Source: Calliopsis andreniformis (lineage: Eukaryota; Arthropoda; Insecta; Hymenoptera; Andrenidae). From it: 64,000 nucleotides of DNA. Positions 25,001-39,600 of this stretch are shown here, in pieces (position 1 is the first letter of the stretch; every line of letters starts with the position of its first letter). The notes beneath the pieces are model-generated. The model worked only from the letters and a program-made list of their open reading frames with translations, was not told the DNA's origin and did not search any database. Both the position numbers and the translations under genes were made by a program. The stretch covers positions 2,356,001-2,420,000 of the forward strand of contig NW_027480495.1 in assembly GCF_051401765.1 (NCBI RefSeq), read 5' to 3'.

Positions 25001-28000
25001 ATACTCAATAGAATATCCTGAATTCTCAGGATTCAATACTCAAACCTCAATCCCCAGCCCTCAGCCCTCATCCTCCATCCTCCATCCTCAATCCTCAGTC
25101 CTCAATCCTCAATCTTCAATCCTCAATCGTCAGTCTTCAATACTCAATACTCTATCTGCAAACCTCAGTCCTCAATCCTCAATCCTCAATCCTCATTCTT
25201 CAGTCCTCAATACCCAGTCCTCAATCTTCAACCCTCAATCCTCAATCCTCAATTCTCAATCCTCAATCCTCAGTCCTCAGACCTCAAACCTCAGTCCTCA
25301 AACCTCAGCCATCATCCTCAATCGTCAATCCTCGTTCCTCAATCCTCAATCCTCAATCCTCAATAGTCAATCTCCAATCCTAGATCCTCAATCCCCAATC
25401 CTCAATCCTTAATCCTCAATCTTCAATCCTCAATCCTCAATACTCAATCCTCAATACTCAATCCTCAATCCTCAATCCTCAATCCCCAATCCTCAATCTT
25501 CAATCCTCAATCTTCAATCCTCAAGCCTCAATCCTCAATTCTCAATCTTCAATCCTGAATACTCAATCTTCAATCCTCAATCCTCAATCCTCAATCCTCA
25601 ATCCTCAATCGTCAGTCTTCAATCCTCAATACTCAATCTTCAATCCTCAATCCTCAATCCTCAATCCTCAACCCTCAGCCCTCATCCTCAATCCTCAATT
25701 CTGAATCCTCAATCCTCAATCTTCAATCCTCAATACTCAGTCTTCAATCCTCAACCCTCAATCCTCAATCCTCAATCCTCAATCCTCAATCCCCAATCCT
25801 CAATCTTCAATCCTCAGTCCTCAATCCTCAAGCCTCAATCCTCAATCCTCAAACTTCAATCCTGAATACTCAATCTTCAATCCTCAATCCTCAATCCTCA
25901 ATCCTCAATCCTCAATCGTCAGTCTTCAATCCTCAATACTCAATCTTCAATCCTCAATCCTCAATCCTCAATCCTCAATCCTCATTCTTCAATCCTGAAT
26001 ACCCACTCCTCAACCTTCGATCCTCAATCCCCAATCCTCAATCCTTAATACTCAATCTTCAATCCTCAATCCCCAGTCCACAATCTTCAAACCTCAATGC
26101 TCAATCCTCAATCCTCAATCCTCAGTCATCAGTCCTCAATCCTCAATCCTCAAACCTCAATCCTCAACCGTCAGTCCTCGTCCTCAAACCTCAATCCCGA
26201 ATCCTCAATCCTGAATAGTCAATCTTCAGCCCTCAGTCCTCAACAATCAATTGTCAATCCTCAGTCCTCATTAGAATATCCTCAATTCACAGTTTTCGGT
26301 ACTCAATCCCCAATCTTCAATCTTCAAATCTCAGTCTACAAACATCAATTCGCAACACTCAACACCTAACACTCAGTCCTCAATCTTCAGTCCTCAATCC
26401 TCAATCCTCAATCTTCAATCCTCAATACTCGATCTTCAATCTTCAATCCTCAATTCTCAATCCTCAGTCCTCAATCCTCAATCGCCAATCCTCAATCCCC
26501 AATCCTCAACCTTCAGTCCTCAGTCCTCAATCCTCAATCATCAATACGCAATGTTCAATCCTCAATACTCAACCTTCAATCCTCAACCCTCAATCCTAAA
26601 TTAACAATCCTCAATCCTCAATCATCAATCTTCAATCTTCAATACTCAATCTTCAATCCTCAATTCCCAATACTCAATCGTCAATCCTCAATCCTCAATC
26701 CTCAGTCATCAATCCTCAATCTTCAATACTCAATCCTCAATCCTCAATCCTCAATCCTCAATCCTCAATCCTCAATCCTCAATCCTCATTCCTCAAACCT
26801 CAATCCTCAACCCTCAGTCCCCAACCTCAATTCTCAATTCTCAATCCACAATCCTCAATACTCAATCATCAATCCTCAATCATCAATCTCCTATCCTAGA
26901 TCCTCAATCCCCAATACTCTATCCTTAATCCTCAAAATTCAATCCTCTATCCCCAGTCCACAATCTTCAATCCCCAAAAGCTTAATAATTAATCCTCAAT
27001 CCTCAGTCCTCAATCGTCAATCATCAATCATCAATACTCAGTCTTCAATGCTCGATCCTCAATCCTCAATCCTCAATCTTCAATCCTCAATAATCAATCC
27101 TCAATACTCAGTCTTCAATCCTCAATCCTCAATCCTCAGTCCTCAATCCTCAGTCCGCAATCCTCAATCATCAATCCTCAATCTTCAATACTAAATCCTC
27201 AATCCTCAATCCTCAATCCTCAATACTAAACCTTCAATCCTCCATACCCAATCTTCAATACTCAATCCTCAATCCTCAGTCCTCTAGCCTGAATCCTCAA
27301 TCATCGATCCTGAGTCTTCAATACTCAATCCTCAATCCTCAATCCTTAATCCTCAATCGTCAATCCTCATTCTTCAATCCTCAATACCCAATCCTCAATC
27401 CTCAATCCTCAATCCTCAATTCTCAGTCCTCAATGCTCAGTCCTCAGTCCTCAAACCTCAGTCCTCAAACCTCAGCCATCATCCTCAATCGTCAATCGTC
27501 GTTCCTCAATCCTCAATCCTCAGTCTTCAATCCTCCATACTCAATCTTCAATCCTCAATCCTCAATCATCAATCCTCAATCCTCAATCCTCAGTCATCAA
27601 TACTCAATCTTCAATACTCAATCCTCAATCATCAATCCTCAATCCTCAATCCTCAATCCTCAAACCTCATTCCTCAAACCTCAATCCTCAACCCTCAGTC
27701 CTCATTCTCAATCCTCAATTCTTAATCCTCAATCCTCAATCCTCAGTCTTCAATCCTCAATAATCAATCCTCAATACTCAGTCTTCAATCCTCAATCCTC
27801 AATCCTCAATCCTCAGTCCGCAATCCTCAATCATCAATCCTCAATCTTCAATACTAAATCCTCAATCCTCAATCCTCAATCCTCAATCCTCAATACTAAA
27901 CCTTCAATCCTCCATACTCAATCTTCAATCCTCAATCCTCAATCATCAATCCTCAATCCTCAATCCTCAGTCATCTATCCCCAATCTTCAATCCTCAATC

Positions 28001-30985
28001 CTCAATCCTCAATCCTCAATCCTCATTCTTCAATCCTGGATACCCACTCCTCAACCTTCGATCCTCAATCCCCAATCCTCAATCCTTAATCCTCAATCTT
28101 CAATCCTCAATCCCCAGTCCACAATCTTCAATCCTCAATGCTCAATCCTCAATCCTCAATCCTCAGTCATCAGTCCTCAATCCTCAATCCTCAAACCTCA
28201 ATCCTCAACCGTCAGTCCTCGTCCTCAAACCTCAATCCCGAATCCTCAATCCTGAATCGTCAATCTTCAGCCCTCAGTCCTCAACAATCAATTGTCAATC
28301 CTCAGTCCTCATTAGAATATCCTCAATTCTCAGTTTTCAGTACTCAATCCCCAATCTTCAATCTTCAAATCTCAGTCTACAAACATCAATTCGCAACAGT
28401 CAACACTTAACACTCAGTCCTCAATCTTCAGTCCTCAATCCTCAATCCTCAATTTTCAATCCTCAATACTCGATCTTCAATCTTCAATCCTCAATTCTCA
28501 ATCCTCAGTCCTCAATCCTCAATCGCCTATCCTCAATCCCCAATCCTCAACATTCAGTCCTCAGTCCTCAATCCTCAATCATCAATACGCAATGTTCAAT
28601 CCTCAATACTCAACCTTCAATCCTCAACCCTCAATCCTCAATCAACAATCCTCAATCCTCAATCATCAATCTTCAATCTTCAATACTCAATCTTCAACCC
28701 TCAATTCCCAATCCTCAATCGTCAATACTCAATCCTCAATCCTCAGTCATCAATCCTCAATCTTCAATACTCAATCCTCAATCCTCGATCCTCAATCCTC
28801 AATCCTCAATCCTCAATCCTCAATCCTCATTCCTCAAACCTCAATCCTCAACCCTCAGTCCCCAACCTCAATTCTCAATTCTCAATCCACAATCCTCAAT
28901 ACTCAATCATCAATCCTCAATCATCAATCTCCTATCCTAGATCCTCAATCCCCAATACTCTATCCTTAATCCTCAATATTCAATCCTCTATCCCCAGTCC
29001 ACAATCTTCAATCCCCAAAAGCTCAATAATTAATCCTCAATCCTCAGTCCTCAATCGTCAATCATCAGTCCTCAGTCTTCAATACTCAATCCTCAATCCT
29101 CAATCCTCTAGCCTGAATCCTCAATCATCGATCCTGAGTCTTCAATACTCAATCCTCAATCCTCAATCCTTAATCCTCAATCGTCAATCCTCATTCTTCA
29201 ATCCTCAATACCCAATCCTCAATCCTCAATCCTCAATCCTCAATTCTCAGTCCTCAATGCTCAGTCCTCAGTCCTCAAACCTCAGTCCTCAAACCTCAGC
29301 CATCATCCTCAATCGTCAATCGTCGTTCCTCAATCCTCAATCCTCAGTCTTCAATCCTCCATACTCAATCTTCAATCCTCAATCCTCAATCATCAATCCT
29401 CAATCCTCAATCCTCAGTCATCAATACTCAATCTTCAATACTCAATCCTCAATCATCAATCCTCAATCCTCAATCCTCAAACCTCATTCCTCAAACCTCA
29501 ATCCTCAACCCTCAGTCCTCATCCTCAATCCTCAATTCTTAATCCTCAATCCTCAATCCTCAGTCTTCGATCCTCAATAATCAATCCTCAATACTCAGTC
29601 TTCAATCCTCAATCCTCAATCCTCAATCCTCAGTCCGCAATCCTCAATCATCAATCCTCAATCTTCAATACTAGATCCTCAATCCTCAATCCTCAATCCT
29701 CAATCCTCAATACTAAACCTTCAATCCTCCATACTCAATCTTCAATCCTCAATCCTCAATCATCAATCCTCAATCCTCAATCCTCAGTCATCTATCCTCA
29801 ATCTTCAATCCTCAATCCTCAATCCTCAATCCTCAATCCTCATTCTTCAATCCTGAATACCCACTCCTCAACCTTCGATCCTCAATCCCCAATCCTCAAT
29901 CCTTAATCCTCAATCTTCAATCCTCAATCCCCAGTCCACAATCTTCAACCCTCAATGCTCAATCCTCAATCCTCAATCCTCAGTCATCAGTCCTCAATCC
30001 TCAATCCTCAAACCTCAATCCTCAACCGTCAGTCCTCGTCCTCAAACCTCAATCCCGAATCCTCAATCCTGAATCGTCAATCTTCAGCCCTCAGTCCTCA
30101 ACAATCAATTGTCAAGCCTCAGTCCTCATTAGAATATCCTCAATTCTCAGTTTTCAGTACTCAATCCCCAATCTTCAATCTTCAAATCTCAGTCTACAAA
30201 CGTCAATTCGCAACACTCAACACTTAACACTCAGTCCTCAATCTTCAGTCCTCAATCCTCAATCCTCAATCTTCAATCCTCAATACTCGATCTTCAATCT
30301 TCAATCCTCAATTCTCAATCCTCAGTCCTCAATCCTCAATCGCCTATCCTCAATCCCCAATCAACAACCTTCAGTCCTCAGTCCTCAATCCTCAATCATC
30401 AATACGCAATGTTCAATCCTCAATACTCAACCTTCAATCCTCAACCCTCAATCCTCAATCAACAATCCTCAATCCTCAATCATCAATCTTCAATCTTCAA
30501 TACTCAATCTTCAATCCTCAATTCCCAATCCTCAATCGTCAATCCTCAATCCTCAATCCTCAGTCATCAATCCTCAATCTTCAATACTCAATCCTCAATC
30601 CTCGATCCTCAATCCTCAATCCTCAATCCTCATTCCTCAAACCTCAATCCTCAACCCTCAGTCCCCATCCTCAATTCTCAATTCTCAATCCACAATCCTC
30701 TATACTCAATCTTCAATCCTCAATCATCAATCTCCTATCCTAGATCCTCAATCCCCAATACTCTATCCTTAATCCTCAATATTCAATCCTCTATCCCCAG
30801 TCCACAATCTTCAATCCCCAAAAGCTCAATAATCAATCCTCAATCCTCAGTCCTGAATCGTCAATCATCAGTCCTCAATCATCAATACTCAATCCTCAAT
30901 CCTCAATCCTCAATCCTCAATCCTGAATCCTCAATCATCGATCCTGAATCTTCAATACTCAATCCTCAATCCTCAATCCTTAATC
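22071..30985. repeat. 8.9-kb tandem unit, copy 2
   Basis: The length is 8915 bases. Anchors are B 22106, A 22491, C 23510, C 24556, A 25011, C 26274, C 28315 and C 30132, each exactly 8915 after its partner in copy 1 except the first. Its first 1.5 kb is more like copy 3 than copy 1, which points to an unequal exchange inside a homologous partial copy. Confidence 0.88.
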
Positions 30986-33257
30986 CTCAATCATGAATCC
31001 TCAATTCTCAATACTCAATAGAATATCCTGAATTCTCTGTTTTCAATACTCAATCCTCAATCTTCAATCTTCAAGTCTCCATCCACAGACATCAATTCTC
31101 ATCACTCAACCCTCGACACTCAGTCCTCAATCTTCAATCCTCAATCCTCAATCCTCAATCCTCAATCGTCAATCCTCAATACCCAAACGTCAATCTTCAA
31201 TCCTCAATCCCCAATACTCAATCCTCAATCCTCAATACTCAATCCTCAATCCTCAATCATCAATCCACAATCTTCAATACTCAATCCTCAATCCTCAATC
31301 CTCAATCCTCAATCCTCAATCATCAATCCTCCATCTTCAATACTCAATCCTCAATCCTCAATCCTCAATACTCAACCATCAATCCTCAATTCACAATCCT
31401 CAATAGAATATCCTGAATTCTCAGGATTCAATACTCAAACCTCAATCCTCAGCCCTCAGCCCTCATCCTCCATCCTCAATCCTCTATCCTCAATCCTCAA
31501 TCTTCAATCCTCAATACTCAATCTTCAATCCTCAATCCTCAATCCTCAATCACCAATCCTCAATCCTCAATCCTCAATCTTCAGTCATCAATACTCAATA
31601 CTCAATCTGCAAACCTCAGTCCTCAATCCACAATCCTCAATCCTCATTCTTCAGTCCACAATACCCAGTCCTCAATCTTCAACCCTCAATCCTCAATCCT
31701 CAATTCTCAATCCTCAATCCTCAGTCCTCAGTCCTCAAACCTCAGTCCTCAAACCTCAGCCATCATCCTCAATCGTCAATCCTCGTTCCTCAGTCCTCAA
31801 TCCTCAATCCTCAATCCTCAATAGTCAATCTCCAATCCTAGATCCTGAATCCCCAATCCTCAAACCTTAATCCTCAATCTTCAATCCTCAATCCTCAATA
31901 CTCAATCCTCAATACTCAATCCTCAATCCTCAATCCTCAATCCCCAATCCTCAATCTTCAATCCTCAGTCCTCAATCCTCAAGCCTCAATCCTCAATCCT
32001 CTATCTTCAATCCTGAATACTCAAACTTCAATCCTCAATCCTCAATCCTCAATCCTCAATCCTCAATCGTCAGTCTTCAATCCTCAATACTCAATCTTCA
32101 ATCCTCAATCCTCAATCCTCAATCCTCAATCCTCATTCTTCAATCCTGAATACCCACTCCTCAACCTTCGATCCTCAATCCCCAACCCTCAATCCTTAAT
32201 ACTCAATCTTCAATCCTCAATCCCCAGTCCACAATCTTCAAACCTCAATGCTCAATCCTCAATCCTCAATCCTCAGTCATCAGTCCTCAATCCTCAATCC
32301 TCAAACCTCAATCCTCAACCGTCAGTCCTCGTCCTCAAACCTCAATCCCGAATCCTCAATCCTGAATAGTCAATCTTCAGCCCTCAGTCCTCAACAATCA
32401 ATTGTCAATCCTCAGTCCTCATTAGAATATCCTCAATTCACAGTTTTCAGTACTCAATCCCCAATCTTCAATCTTCAATCCTCAATACTCAATCTTCAAT
32501 CTTCAATCCTCAATTCTCAATCCTCAGTCCTCAATCCTCAATCGCCAATCCTCAACCCCAATCTTCAACCTTAAGTCCTCAGTCCTCAATCCTCAATCAT
32601 CAATACTCAATGTTCAATCCTCAATACTCAACCTTCAATCCTCAACCCTCAATCCTCAATCAACAATCCTCAATCCTCAATCATCAATCTTCAATCTTCA
32701 ATACTCAATCTTCAATCCTCAATTCCCAATCCTCAATCGTCAATCCTCAATCCTCAATCCTCAGACATCAATCCTCAATCTTCAATACTCAATCGTCAAT
32801 CCTCAGTCCTCTATTCTCAATCCTCAATCCTCGTTCCTCAAACCTCAACCCTCAACCCTCAGTCCTCATACTCAATTCTCAATTCTCAATCCTCAAACCT
32901 CAATCCTCAATCCTCAATCCTCAGTCATCAATCCTCAATCTTCAATACTCAATCCTCAATCATCAATCCTCAATCCTCAATTCTCAATCCTCATTCCTCA
33001 AACCTCAATCCTCAACCCTCAGTCCTCATCCTCAATTCTCAATTCTAAATCCTCAACCCTCAATCCTCAATCTTCAATCCTCAATAATCAATCATCAATA
33101 CTCAGTCTTCAATCCTCAATCCTCAATCCTCAATCCTCAGTCCGCAATCCGCAATCATCAATCCTCAATATTCAATACTCAATCCTCAATCCTCAATCCT
33201 CAATCCTCAATACTCAACCTTCAATCCTCCATACTCAATCTTCAATCCTCAATCCTC
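30986..33257. repeat. 8.9-kb tandem unit, copy 3 (truncated at 2.27 kb)
   Basis: Matches copy 2 at offset 8915 through B 31021, A 31406 and C 32425. The first difference I saw is near 32493 (CAATCTT against CAACCTT at 23578). At about 33258 the match to copy 2 ends abruptly. The sequence then continues with material resembling the last part of copy 2 (30.6-30.97 kb). About 6 kb of the unit is therefore absent here. Confidence 0.82.
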
Positions 33258-36200
33258 AACCGTCAGTCTTCAATCCTCAATACTCAATCTTCAATCCTCA
33301 ATCCTCAATCCTCAATCCTCAATACTCAATCCTCAATCCTCATTCCTCAAACCTCAATCCTCAACCCTCAGTCCCCATCCTCAATTCTCAATTCCCAATC
33401 CACAATCCTCAATACTCAATCTTCAATCCTCAATCATCAATCTCCTATCCTAGATCCTCAATCCCCAATACTCTTTCCTTAATCCTCAATATTCAATCCT
33501 CTATCCCCAGTCCACAATCTTCAATCCCCAAAAGCTCAATAATCAATCCTCAATCCTCAGTCCTGAATCGTCAATCATCAGTCCTCAATCATCAATACTC
33601 AATCCTCAATCCTCAATCCTCAATCCTCAATCCTGAATCCTCAATCATCGATCCTGAATCTTCAATACTCAATCCTCAATCCTCAATCCTTAATCCTCAA
33701 TCGTCAATCCTCATTCTTCAATCCTCAATACCCAATCCTCAATCCTCAATCCTCAATCCTCAATTCTCAGTCCTCAATGCTCAGTCCTCAGTCCTCAAAC
33801 CTCAGTCCTCAAACCTCAGCCATCATCCTCAATCGTCAATCCTCGTTCCTCAATCCTCAGTCCCCAGTCTTCGATCCTCCATACTCAATCTTCAATCCTC
33901 AATCCTCAATCATCAATCCTCAATCCTCAATCCTCAGTCATCAATACTCAATCTTCAATACTCAATCCTCAATCATCAATCCTCAATCCTCAATCCTCAA
34001 ACCTCATTCCTCAAACCTCAATCCTCAACCCTCAGTCCTCATCCTCAATTCTCAATTCTTAATCCTCAATCCTCAATCCTCAGTCTTCAATCCTCAATAA
34101 TCAATCCTCAATACTCAGTCTTCAATCCTCAATCCTCAATCCTCAATCCTCAGTCCGCAATCCTCAATCATCAATCCTCAATCTTCAATACTAAATCCTC
34201 AATCCACAATCCTCAATCCTCAATCCTCAATACTAAACCTTCAATCCTCCATACTCAATCTTCAATCTTCAATCCTCAATCCTCAATCCTCAATCCTCAA
34301 TCCTCAGTCATCAATCCTCAACCTTCAATACTCAATCCTCAATCCTCAATCCTCAATCCTCAACCCTCAGTCCTCAATCCATAATCATCAATCCTCAATC
34401 TTCAATACTCAATCCTCAATCCTCAATCCTCAATCCTCAGTACCCGATCTTCAATCCTCAATCCTCAATCCTCAACCCTCAGCCCTCATCCTCAATCCTC
34501 AATCCTGAATCCTCTATCCTCAATCTTCAATCCTCAATACTCAGTCTTCAATCCACAGTCCTTAATCCTCAATCCTCAATCCTCAATTCTCAATCCTCTA
34601 TCCTCAACCCTCAGCCCCCACCCTCAATCCTCAATCCTGAATCCACAATCCTCAACCTTCAATCCTCAATCCTCAGTCTTCAATCCTCAATCCTCTATCC
34701 TCAATACTCAGTCCGCAATCCTCAATCATCAATCCTCAATCTTCAATACTCAATCCTCAATCCTCAATCCTCAATCCTCAATACTCAACCTTCAATCCTC
34801 CATACTCAATCTTCAATCCTCAATCCTCAATCCTCAACCCTCAATCCTCAATCCTCAGTCCTCAATCCACAATCATCAATCCTCAATCCTCAGTCATCAG
34901 TCCTCAATCCTCAATCCTCAAACCTCAATCCTCAACCGTCAGTCCTCGTCCCCAAACCTCAATCCCGAATCCTCAACCCTGAATCGTCAATCTTCAGCCC
35001 TCAGTCCTCAACAATCAATTGTCAATCCTCAGTCCTCATTAGAATATCCTCAATTCACAGTTTTCAGTACTCGATCCCCAATCTTCAATCTTCAAATCTC
35101 AGTCTACAAACATCAATTCGCATCACTCAACACACAACACTCAGTCCTCAATCATCAGTCCTCAATCCTCAATCCTCAATCTTCAATCCTCAATACTCAA
35201 TCTTCAATCTTCAATCCTCAATTCTCAATCCTCAGTCCTCAATCCTCAATCGCCAATCCTCAATCCCCAATCCTCAACCTTCAATCCTCAGTCCTCAATC
35301 CTCAATCATCAATACTCAACGTTCAATCCTCAATACTCAACCTTCAATCCTCAACCCTCAATCCTCAATCCACAATCCTCAATCCTCAATCCTCAATCCT
35401 CAATCCTCAGTACTCGATCTTCAATCCTCAATCCTCAATCCTCAATCCTCAACCCTCAGCCCTCATTCTCAATCCTCAATCCTGAATCCTCTATCCTCAA
35501 TCTTCAATCCTCAATACTCAGTCTTCAATCCTCAATCCTCAATCCTCAATCCTCAATCATCAATCCTCCATCTTCAACACTCAATCCTCAATCCTCAATC
35601 CTCAATCCTCAATACTCAACCATCAATTCTCAATTCACAATACTCAATAGAATATCCTGAATTCTCAGGATTCAATACTCAAACCTCAATCCTCAGCCCT
35701 CAGCCCTCATCCTCCATCCTCCATCCTCAATCCTCAATCCTCAATCCTCAATCTTCAATCCTCAATACTCAATCTTCAATCCTCAATCCTCAATCCTCAA
35801 TCACCAATCCTCAATCCTCAATCCTCAATCGTCAGTCTTCAATACTCAATACTCAATCTGCAAACCTCAGTCCTCAACCCTCAATCCTCAATCCTCATTC
35901 TTCAGTCCTCAATACCCAGTCCTCAATCTTCAACCCTCAATCCTCAATCCTCAATTCTCAATCCTCAATCCTCAGTCCTCAGACCTCAAACCTCAGTCCT
36001 CAAACCTCAGCCATCATCCTCAATCGTCAATCCTCGTTCCTCAATCCTCAATCCTCAATCCTCAATAGTCAATCTCCAATCCTAGATCCTCAATCCCCAA
36101 TCCTCAATCCTTAATCCTCAATCTTCAATCCTCAATCCTCAATACTCAATCCTCAATACTCAATCCTCAATCCTCAATCCTCAATCCCCAATCCTCAATC

Positions 36201-36643
36201 TTCAATCCTCAATCTTCAATCCTCAAGCCTCAATCCTCAATTCTCAATCTTCAATCCTGAATACTCAATCTTCAATCCTCAATCCTCAATCCTCAATCCT
36301 CAATCCTCAATCGTCAGTCTTCAATCCTCAATACTCAATCTTCAATCCTCAATCCTCAATCCTCAATCCTCAACCCTCAGCCCTCATCCTCAATCCTCAA
36401 TTCTGAATCCTCAATCCTCAATCTTCAATCCTCAATACTCAGTCTTCAATCCTCAACCCTCAATCCTCAATCCTCAATCCTCAATCCCCAATCCTCAATC
36501 TTCAATCCTCAGTCCTCAATCCTCAAGCCTCAATCCTCAATCCTCAAACTTCAATCCTGAATACTCAATCTTCAATCCTCAATCCTCAATCCTCAATCCT
36601 CAATCCTCAATCGTCAGTCTTCAATCCTCAATACTCAATCTTC
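33258..36643. repeat. Rest of the 4,544-bp tandem unit, copy 1
   Basis: Copy 1 of this unit runs from about 32100 to 36643 and overlaps the truncated third 8.9-kb copy. Anchors are C 32425, C 35042 and A 35650. All recur 4544 bases later. The left edge is fuzzy because both ends lie in mutually similar cassettes. Confidence 0.78.
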
Positions 36644-39600
36644 AATCCTCAATCCTCAATCCTCAATCCTCAATCCTCATTCTTCAATCCTGAATACCCA
36701 CTCCTCAACCTTCGATCCTCAATCCCCAACCCTCAATCCTTAATACTCAATCTTCAATCCTCAATCCCCAGTCCACAATCTTCAAACCTCAATGCTCAAT
36801 CCTCAATCCTCAATCCTCAGTCATCAGTCCTCAATCCTCAATCCTCAAACCTCAATCCTCAACCGTCAGTCCTCGTCCTCAAACCTCAATCCCGAATCCT
36901 CAATCCTGAATAGTCAATCTTCAGCCCTCAGTCCTCAACAATCAATTGTCAATCCTCAGTCCTCATTAGAATATCCTCAATTCACAGTTTTCAGTACTCA
37001 ATCCCCAATCTTCAATCTTCAATCCTCAATACTCAATCTTCAATCTTCAATCCTCAATTCTCAATCCTCAGTCCTCAATCCTCAATCGCCAATCCTCAAC
37101 CCCAATCTTCAACCTTAAGTCCTCAGTCCTCAATCCTCAATCATCAATACTCAATGTTCAATCCTCAATACTCAACCTTCAATCCTCAACCCTCAATCCT
37201 CAATCAACAATCCTCAATCCTCAATCATCAATCTTCAATCTTCAATACTCAATCTTCAATCCTCAATTCCCAATCCTCAATCGTCAATCCTCAATCCTCA
37301 ATCCTCAGACATCAATCCTCAATCTTCAATACTCAATCGTCAATCCTCAGTCCTCTATTCTCAATCCTCAATCCTCGTTCCTCAAACCTCAACCCTCAAC
37401 CCTCAGTCCTCATACTCAATTCTCAATTCTCAATCCTCAAACCTCAATCCTCAATCCTCAATCCTCAGTCATCAATCCTCAATCTTCAATACTCAATCCT
37501 CAATCATCAATCCTCAATCCTCAATTCTCAATCCTCATTCCTCAAACCTCAATCCTCAACCCTCAGTCCTCATCCTCAATTCTCAATTCTAAATCCTCAA
37601 CCCTCAATCCTCAATCTTCAATCCTCAATAATCAATCATCAATACTCAGTCTTCAATCCTCAATCCTCAATCCTCAATCCTCAGTCCGCAATCCGCAATC
37701 ATCAATCCTCAATATTCAATACTCAATCCTCAATCCTCAATCCTCAATCCTCAATACTCAACCTTCAATCCTCCATACTCAATCTTCAATCCTCAATCCT
37801 CAACCGTCAGTCTTCAATCCTCAATACTCAATCTTCAATCCTCAATCCTCAATCCTCAATCCTCAATACTCAATCCTCAATCCTCATTCCTCAAACCTCA
37901 ATCCTCAACCCTCAGTCCCCATCCTCAATTCTCAATTCCCAATCCACAATCCTCAATACTCAATCTTCAATCCTCAATCATCAATCTCCTATCCTAGATC
38001 CTCAATCCCCAATACTCTTTCCTTAATCCTCAATATTCAATCCTCTATCCCCAGTCCACAATCTTCAATCCCCAAAAGCTCAATAATCAATCCTCAATCC
38101 TCAGTCCTGAATCGTCAATCATCAGTCCTCAATCATCAATACTCAATCCTCAATCCTCAATCCTCAATCCTCAATCCTGAATCCTCAATCATCGATCCTG
38201 AATCTTCAATACTCAATCCTCAATCCTCAATCCTTAATCCTCAATCGTCAATCCTCATTCTTCAATCCTCAATACCCAATCCTCAATCCTCAATCCTCAA
38301 TCCTCAATTCTCAGTCCTCAATGCTCAGTCCTCAGTCCTCAAACCTCAGTCCTCAAACCTCAGCCATCATCCTCAATCGTCAATCCTCGTTCCTCAATCC
38401 TCAGTCCCCAGTCTTCGATCCTCCATACTCAATCTTCAATCCTCAATCCTCAATCATCAATCCTCAATCCTCAATCCTCAGTCATCAATACTCAATCTTC
38501 AATACTCAATCCTCAATCATCAATCCTCAATCCTCAATCCTCAAACCTCATTCCTCAAACCTCAATCCTCAACCCTCAGTCCTCATCCTCAATTCTCAAT
38601 TCTTAATCCTCAATCCTCAATCCTCAGTCTTCAATCCTCAATAATCAATCCTCAATACTCAGTCTTCAATCCTCAATCCTCAATCCTCAATCCTCAGTCC
38701 GCAATCCTCAATCATCAATCCTCAATCTTCAATACTAAATCCTCAATCCACAATCCTCAATCCTCAATCCTCAATACTAAACCTTCAATCCTCCATACTC
38801 AATCTTCAATCTTCAATCCTCAATCCTCAATCCTCAATCCTCAATCCTCAGTCATCAATCCTCAACCTTCAATACTCAATCCTCAATCCTCAATCCTCAA
38901 TCCTCAACCCTCAGTCCTCAATCCATAATCATCAATCCTCAATCTTCAATACTCAATCCTCAATCCTCAATCCTCAATCCTCAGTACCCGATCTTCAATC
39001 CTCAATCCTCAATCCTCAACCCTCAGCCCTCATCCTCAATCCTCAATCCTGAATCCTCTATCCTCAATCTTCAATCCTCAATACTCAGTCTTCAATCCAC
39101 AGTCCTTAATCCTCAATCCTCAATCCTCAATTCTCAATCCTCTATCCTCAACCCTCAGCCCCCACCCTCAATCCTCAATCCTGAATCCACAATCCTCAAC
39201 CTTCAATCCTCAATCCTCAGTCTTCAATCCTCAATCCTCTATCCTCAATACTCAGTCCGCAATCCTCAATCATCAATCCTCAATCTTCAATACTCAATCC
39301 TCAATCCTCAATCCTCAATCCTCAATACTCAACCTTCAACCCTCCATACTCAATCTTCAATCCTCAATCCTCAATCCTCAACCCTCAATCCTCAATCCTC
39401 AGTCCTCAATCCACAATCATCAATCCTCAATCCTCAGTCATCAGTCCTCAATCCTCAATCCTCAAACCTCAATCCTCAACCGTCAGTCCTCGTCCCCAAA
39501 CCTCAATCCCGAATCCTCAACCCTGAATCGTCAATCTTCAGCCCTCAGTCCTCAACAATCAATTGTCAATCCTCAGTCCTCATTAGAATATCCTCAATTC

